Positions 56,807-60,407 of a DNA stretch of 60,407 nt are shown here, piece by piece. The notes beneath the pieces were generated by a model that had not been told where the DNA came from, searched no databases, and worked only from the letters and a program-made list of their open reading frames with translations. Source of the stretch: Pelagibacteraceae bacterium AG-426-P20 (lineage in GTDB: Bacteria > Pseudomonadota > Alphaproteobacteria > Pelagibacterales > Pelagibacteraceae); NCBI GenBank assembly GCA_003210015.1, contig QCNX01000003.1, forward strand, positions 1-60,407, given 5' to 3'. A program made the position numbers and the translations under genes. How positions within the stretch are numbered: position 1 is the first letter of the stretch; the number at the start of each line of letters is the position of its first letter.

Positions 56807-57127
56807 ATGGCAAAAATAACTTATATTACTGACGATAATCAAAATCATACTATTGAAGTTCAGAATGGTTTGTCCGTAATGGAAGGTGCAGTTCAAAATG
56901 ATATTCCAGGAATTGACGCAGATTGTGGTGGAGGCATGGCTTGTGCGACATGTCACGTATATGTAAATGATGAATGGTTTGATAAACTTCCATCAAAAGA
57001 AGATGGCGAAGAAGATATGTTAGACATGGCCTTTGAACCAAAAAAAAATAGTAGACTAAGTTGTCAAATAATAGTTTCAGATGAATTAGATGGTCTTACA
57101 GTAAACATTCCATCTAAACAGGGTTAA
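56807..57127 (+). CDS. 2Fe-2S ferredoxin
   Basis: [14 protein letters not shown] ... RLSCQI cysteine pattern; start adjusted to [10 protein letters not shown] because the track start at 56759 lies inside the terminator. Confidence 0.93.
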   Translation: MAKITYITDDNQNHTIEVQNGLSVMEGAVQNDIPGIDADCGGGMACATCHVYVNDEWFDKLPSKEDGEEDMLDMAFEPKKNSRLSCQIIVSDELDGLTVNIPSKQG

Positions 57128-57129
57128 AG

Positions 57130-58149
57130 ATGAATAAAACAGATGCATTGATTATTGGAGCAGGACCAACAGGTTTATTCACTGCTCATCAATTAAAACT
57201 AATTGGTTTAAATTGTGAGATAGTTGATAATTTGGATAAAATTGGTGGCCAATGTATAGAGCTTTATCCAGACAAACCTATTTATGATATCCCAGCTGTA
57301 CCAGAGTGTACTGGAGAGGAATTAACTAAAAACTTAATAAATCAAATAAAGCCCTTTGATATTAAATTTCATTTAAGTGAAAGAGTAGATGAAGTAAAAA
57401 GGGAAGCAGACAATTGGACTGTTAAAACAAATAATGGCACAATATTTTCAACACCAAATGTAATTATAGCAGGAGGTGTTGGTTCATTTGAGCCAAGAAA
57501 ATTTCCAGTTAAAGAATGCGAAAAATTTGAAAATAAATCAGTACTTTATTCAATAAAAGATAAAAGTATATTTAAGGGAAAAACTGTAACAATATTTGGT
57601 GGGGGTGATAGTGCTTTAGATTGGGCAGTGGAATTATCAAAAAACTCAAAAGTAAATTTAGTTCATAGAAGAGATGATTTTAGAGGTGCACAGGCAACTG
57701 TTGATACAGTAAAGGAGCTTGCAAAAGATGGAAAAATTAATCTTTTTACCAAATATCAAATAAGTTCGATTAAAGGAGAGGACAAGCTAGAGAGTTTAGA
57801 TATTAAAAATGATGATAAAGAAACTAAAACTCTTAAAACTGACTATCTATTAGGTTTTTTTGGATTGATTATGCAGCTTGGTCCAATAGCAAACTGGGGG
57901 CTAAATATTGATAAGAAAACTATTGAGGTAGATACGGAAAAGTTTGAAACAAATCAAAAAGGTATCTATGCTGTTGGTGATATATGTAGCTATCCTGGAA
58001 AATTAAAACTTATTTTATCTGGATTTCATGAAGGTGCTTTAGCAGCTAGAGCCTGTTTTAAATTAGCAAGGCCTGATGAAAAATACAGATTTGAATTTAC
58101 CACCTCATCAAAAACGATAAAAGATCGACTTGGTGTAAAAAGTGATTGA
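57130..58149 (+). CDS. Ferredoxin--NADP reductase (thioredoxin reductase-like type)
   Basis: IIGAGPTGLFTAHQLKLIGL, GGQCIELYPDKPIYDIPA, FGGGDSALDWAVEL, YAVGDICSYPGKLKLILSGFHEGALAA. Confidence 0.92.
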   Translation: MNKTDALIIGAGPTGLFTAHQLKLIGLNCEIVDNLDKIGGQCIELYPDKPIYDIPAVPECTGEELTKNLINQIKPFDIKFHLSERVDEVKREADNWTVKTNNGTIFSTPNVIIAGGVGSFEPRKFPVKECEKFENKSVLYSIKDKSIFKGKTVTIFGGGDSALDWAVELSKNSKVNLVHRRDDFRGAQATVDTVKELAKDGKINLFTKYQISSIKGEDKLESLDIKNDDKETKTLKTDYLLGFFGLIMQLGPIANWGLNIDKKTIEVDTEKFETNQKGIYAVGDICSYPGKLKLILSGFHEGALAARACFKLARPDEKYRFEFTTSSKTIKDRLGVKSD

Positions 58150-58768
58150 ATTATTCTCTGCTAATACTCCAAATGGTAAAAAGATCAGTATTATGCTCGA
58201 GGAAATTGGTTATGATTATAAAGTAACTAAAGTTGATCTTGATAAAGGTGATCAATTTAAATCAGATTTTAAAAAAATAAGTCCTTTTAGTAAGATACCT
58301 GTGATCTTAGACCATGAAAATAATCAAAGTGTTTTTGAGTCTGGGGCAATACTAATTTATTTAGCAGAAAAAAGTGGAAAATTTTATAATAGCGAAGATA
58401 GGTTAGAAATTAATCAATGGCTAATGGCTCAGATGGGCTATATAGGCCCAATGCTCGGTCAACATCATCAGTTTCATCATTATAATCCCGGTAAAAGTAA
58501 ATTTGGAGAAGATAGATATTTTAAAATTTCAAAACGGATATACCAAGAACTTGATGAAAGATTAGCAATTAAAAAATTTTTATCTGGAAATGATTATACA
58601 ATTTCAGATATTGCAACATTTCCGTGGATAGCACGTCATGAGTGGCATGATATTGGATTATCTAAATTTAAAAATCTTACAAGATGGTATAATGAAATTT
58701 CTATACGAGATGCAGTAATAAAAGGTTTTTCATTTATGAATAAAAATGATTTACCACCAAAAGTTTAA
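58142..58768 (+). CDS. Glutathione S-transferase family protein
   Basis: TPNGKKISIMLEEIGYDY, SPFSKIPVILDHENNQSVFESGAILIYLAEKSGKF. Confidence 0.88.
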   Translation: MIELFSANTPNGKKISIMLEEIGYDYKVTKVDLDKGDQFKSDFKKISPFSKIPVILDHENNQSVFESGAILIYLAEKSGKFYNSEDRLEINQWLMAQMGYIGPMLGQHHQFHHYNPGKSKFGEDRYFKISKRIYQELDERLAIKKFLSGNDYTISDIATFPWIARHEWHDIGLSKFKNLTRWYNEISIRDAVIKGFSFMNKNDLPPKV

Positions 58769-58873
58769 TTAACTCATCGAATTTAGTAATTTCATTAACG
58801 AAACAACGATGCCGTGGCCTGAAAGTTCTATAGCAAGAATGATTATTATAATTAAGATAAATTTTTTGTTCAT
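58769..58873 (-). CDS. Putative 34-aa micropeptide (sORF2)
   Basis: ATG at 58873 overlaps the TGA stop of sORF1 (ATGA); reads MNKKFILIIIIILAIELSGHGIVVSLMKLLNSMS, stop at 58769; abuts the convergent GST stop. Confidence 0.5.
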   Translation of the reverse strand: MNKKFILIIIIILAIELSGHGIVVSLMKLLNSMS

Positions 58874-58986
58874 CTAGTAAATACAAATAATAATAAGATT
58901 ATCCAAAAAAAAGCATAATAGTAGTAAATATATTTCTTAGCAAATAGAGATGGAATTGGACTTCTTCGAGATCTATTTTTTTTCAT
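58870..58986 (-). CDS. Putative 38-aa single-TM micropeptide (sORF1)
   Basis: ATG at 58986 overlaps the stop of the PhyH gene (TAATG); reads MKKNRSRRSPIPSLFAKKYIYYYYAFFWIILLLFVFTR, stop TGA at 58870. Confidence 0.55.
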   Translation of the reverse strand: MKKNRSRRSPIPSLFAKKYIYYYYAFFWIILLLFVFTR

Positions 58987-59813
58987 TAATAACTTCCTTT
59001 TTTAGTTGATCCTTTATAAAATATTTCTTGAAGATTATCATTCTCTTTTTTTTTTAATTCACGATCATTCTTACTCATTAGTGTGTCAGGTCTTCCAATT
59101 TTTTCATGAAAATTAAAGTTATCAACTCCTCTTGCAAGCTGAACACTGTTTTTACCCAATACTTGTTTAACGTTTGTGCTGATATAGCTCTGGATTACAA
59201 AACCTATTCTTCGATCATTGCTTTGATTCAACTCAGAACCATGAACAACAGTTGGATGATGAAGTGACATTTGTCCAGCTTCCAAAATTAAAGGCGTTGT
59301 TTCTTCTTTTGGCACATTGTTAATTGTTTGACCTCTAGTTAATAAATTACCTTCATTGAATTTTTGATCATGATCTTTTAGATTATCCTTATGTGAACCT
59401 GACCACATTCTCATGCATCCATTTTTTTCATTAGAGTCAGTTATTGCAACCCAAGCAGTTACCCAGTTATGAGGCTCCAAGCCTATATATTTAGCATCCT
59501 GATGATAGCTAACAAATCCTTTTTCATTTGGATTTTTGATGAATAAAGTTGTTCCACAAACAAGAATATTTTCACCAATTATACTTTCAACTGCATCTAA
59601 AACTTTTGAATTATGTGTTACCTCATCTAACAATGGTGATATCAAATGAGCATTATATCTACCTGATTTTTCCAACTCTTCTGGAATTTTATTTTCAATT
59701 AATTCAATTTCATTTCTTATTTCTTTTGCTTTTTCTTTAGAGAAAATATTTATTGGACATACAAACCCTTCATCATCATATTGTTTGAGTTGATTTGAAG
59801 AAAGATAAGACAT
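58986..59813 (-). CDS. Phytanoyl-CoA dioxygenase (PhyH) family protein
   Basis: FVSYHQDAKYIGLEPHNWVTAWVAITDSNEKNGCMRMWSGSHK (HxD) ... LHHPTVVHGSELNQSNDRRIGFVIQ (distal His/Arg). Confidence 0.9.
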   Translation of the reverse strand: MSYLSSNQLKQYDDEGFVCPINIFSKEKAKEIRNEIELIENKIPEELEKSGRYNAHLISPLLDEVTHNSKVLDAVESIIGENILVCGTTLFIKNPNEKGFVSYHQDAKYIGLEPHNWVTAWVAITDSNEKNGCMRMWSGSHKDNLKDHDQKFNEGNLLTRGQTINNVPKEETTPLILEAGQMSLHHPTVVHGSELNQSNDRRIGFVIQSYISTNVKQVLGKNSVQLARGVDNFNFHEKIGRPDTLMSKNDRELKKKENDNLQEIFYKGSTKKGSY

Positions 59814-59830
59814 AATATCAAAAACACTAT

Positions 59831-60407
59831 ATGAGCATATCTATTTCTTCAATAAATTATTGCCCCGTTAAATCTATTTCTTTTCAGACTATCAAAAATT
59901 GTGAAATTAGTAAAAATATTGGAATCGTTGGAGATAGAATTTTCGCATTTTCCAAAGATTTAGATTCAAATCAAGCACAGCTATTTGAAAAAAAGCTTGA
60001 AGAGAGAAGAGGAAAATGGAACAAAATTTTAACTCTTAAGAACTCACCTTCATTAAATAAGTATAATTTTACATTTAATAATAATAAATTGACATTTTCT
60101 AAAGATAACAAAGAAATATTATCCATTGACGTTAACGATACTAATGAATGTGAGTTAATTTCAAATAAAATTTTAGAATTAGAAAGTTCTCTAAAAAAAC
60201 CTATATTCTTGATGAAAAATAAAGAAGTTCCTTTTTTTGATACCTCAATATCAAAAAAAACTGTCTTAACTCATTCAATATCTCTTATAAATGATAAAAG
60301 TATTGAAGATTTTAAAAATAAAACTAACGAAATAGTTGAGCCCCAAAGATTTAGAGGCAATATACATGTTGAAGGAGCTGATGCATGGGAAGAAAGAAGC
60401 TGGATTG
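59831..60407 (+). CDS. MOSC-domain protein (C-terminus outside window)
   Basis: Open frame from 59831: MSISISSINYCPVKSISFQTIKNCEISKNIGIVGDRIFAFSKD ... RFRGNIHVEGADAWEERSWI, typical MOSC N-barrel plus MOSC motif. Confidence 0.8.
   Translation, partial: MSISISSINYCPVKSISFQTIKNCEISKNIGIVGDRIFAFSKDLDSNQAQLFEKKLEERRGKWNKILTLKNSPSLNKYNFTFNNNKLTFSKDNKEILSIDVNDTNECELISNKILELESSLKKPIFLMKNKEVPFFDTSISKKTVLTHSISLINDKSIEDFKNKTNEIVEPQRFRGNIHVEGADAWEERSWI

Overview
AT-rich, gene-dense, streamlined chromosomal window. Protein content and order are those of a SAR11 / Pelagibacterales (Alphaproteobacteria) genome. It carries repair genes (uvrC partial, uvrB, pcrA/uvrD, ligA), carAB, dnaG-rpoD, mlaA/mlaC, the RNase P RNA, and a nearly complete division/cell-wall (dcw) cluster: mraZ-ftsZ-rsmH-ftsL-ftsI-murE/F fusion-mraY-murD-ftsW-murG-murC-murB-ddl-ftsQ-[ftsA-like]-lpxC. 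These are followed by bamD, fumC, nadC/nadA, tRNA-Leu, a dihydroorotase, a propionyl-CoA synthetase, and a proteorhodopsin-ferredoxin-ferredoxin reductase block. No mobile elements or CRISPR arrays were seen. Most notable observations: (1) the dcw cluster has ftsZ moved next to mraZ, and the ftsA position holds a 233-aa protein that seems to lack the FtsA ATPase region but ends in an amphipathic-looking tail; (2) two unannotated micro-ORFs (38 and 34 aa, each with a hydrophobic segment) are stop/start-coupled (TAATG, then ATGA) behind a PhyH-family dioxygenase; (3) a tRNA-Val(GAC) gene has non-canonical D- and T-loops; (4) stacked palindromes precede a blue-type proteorhodopsin, which is followed by a strong terminator; (5) two single-T frameshifts interrupt ftsW and the dihydroorotase; (6) convergent gene pairs repeatedly abut or overlap at their stop codons. 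All assignments come from reading sequence and motifs; no database search was run.
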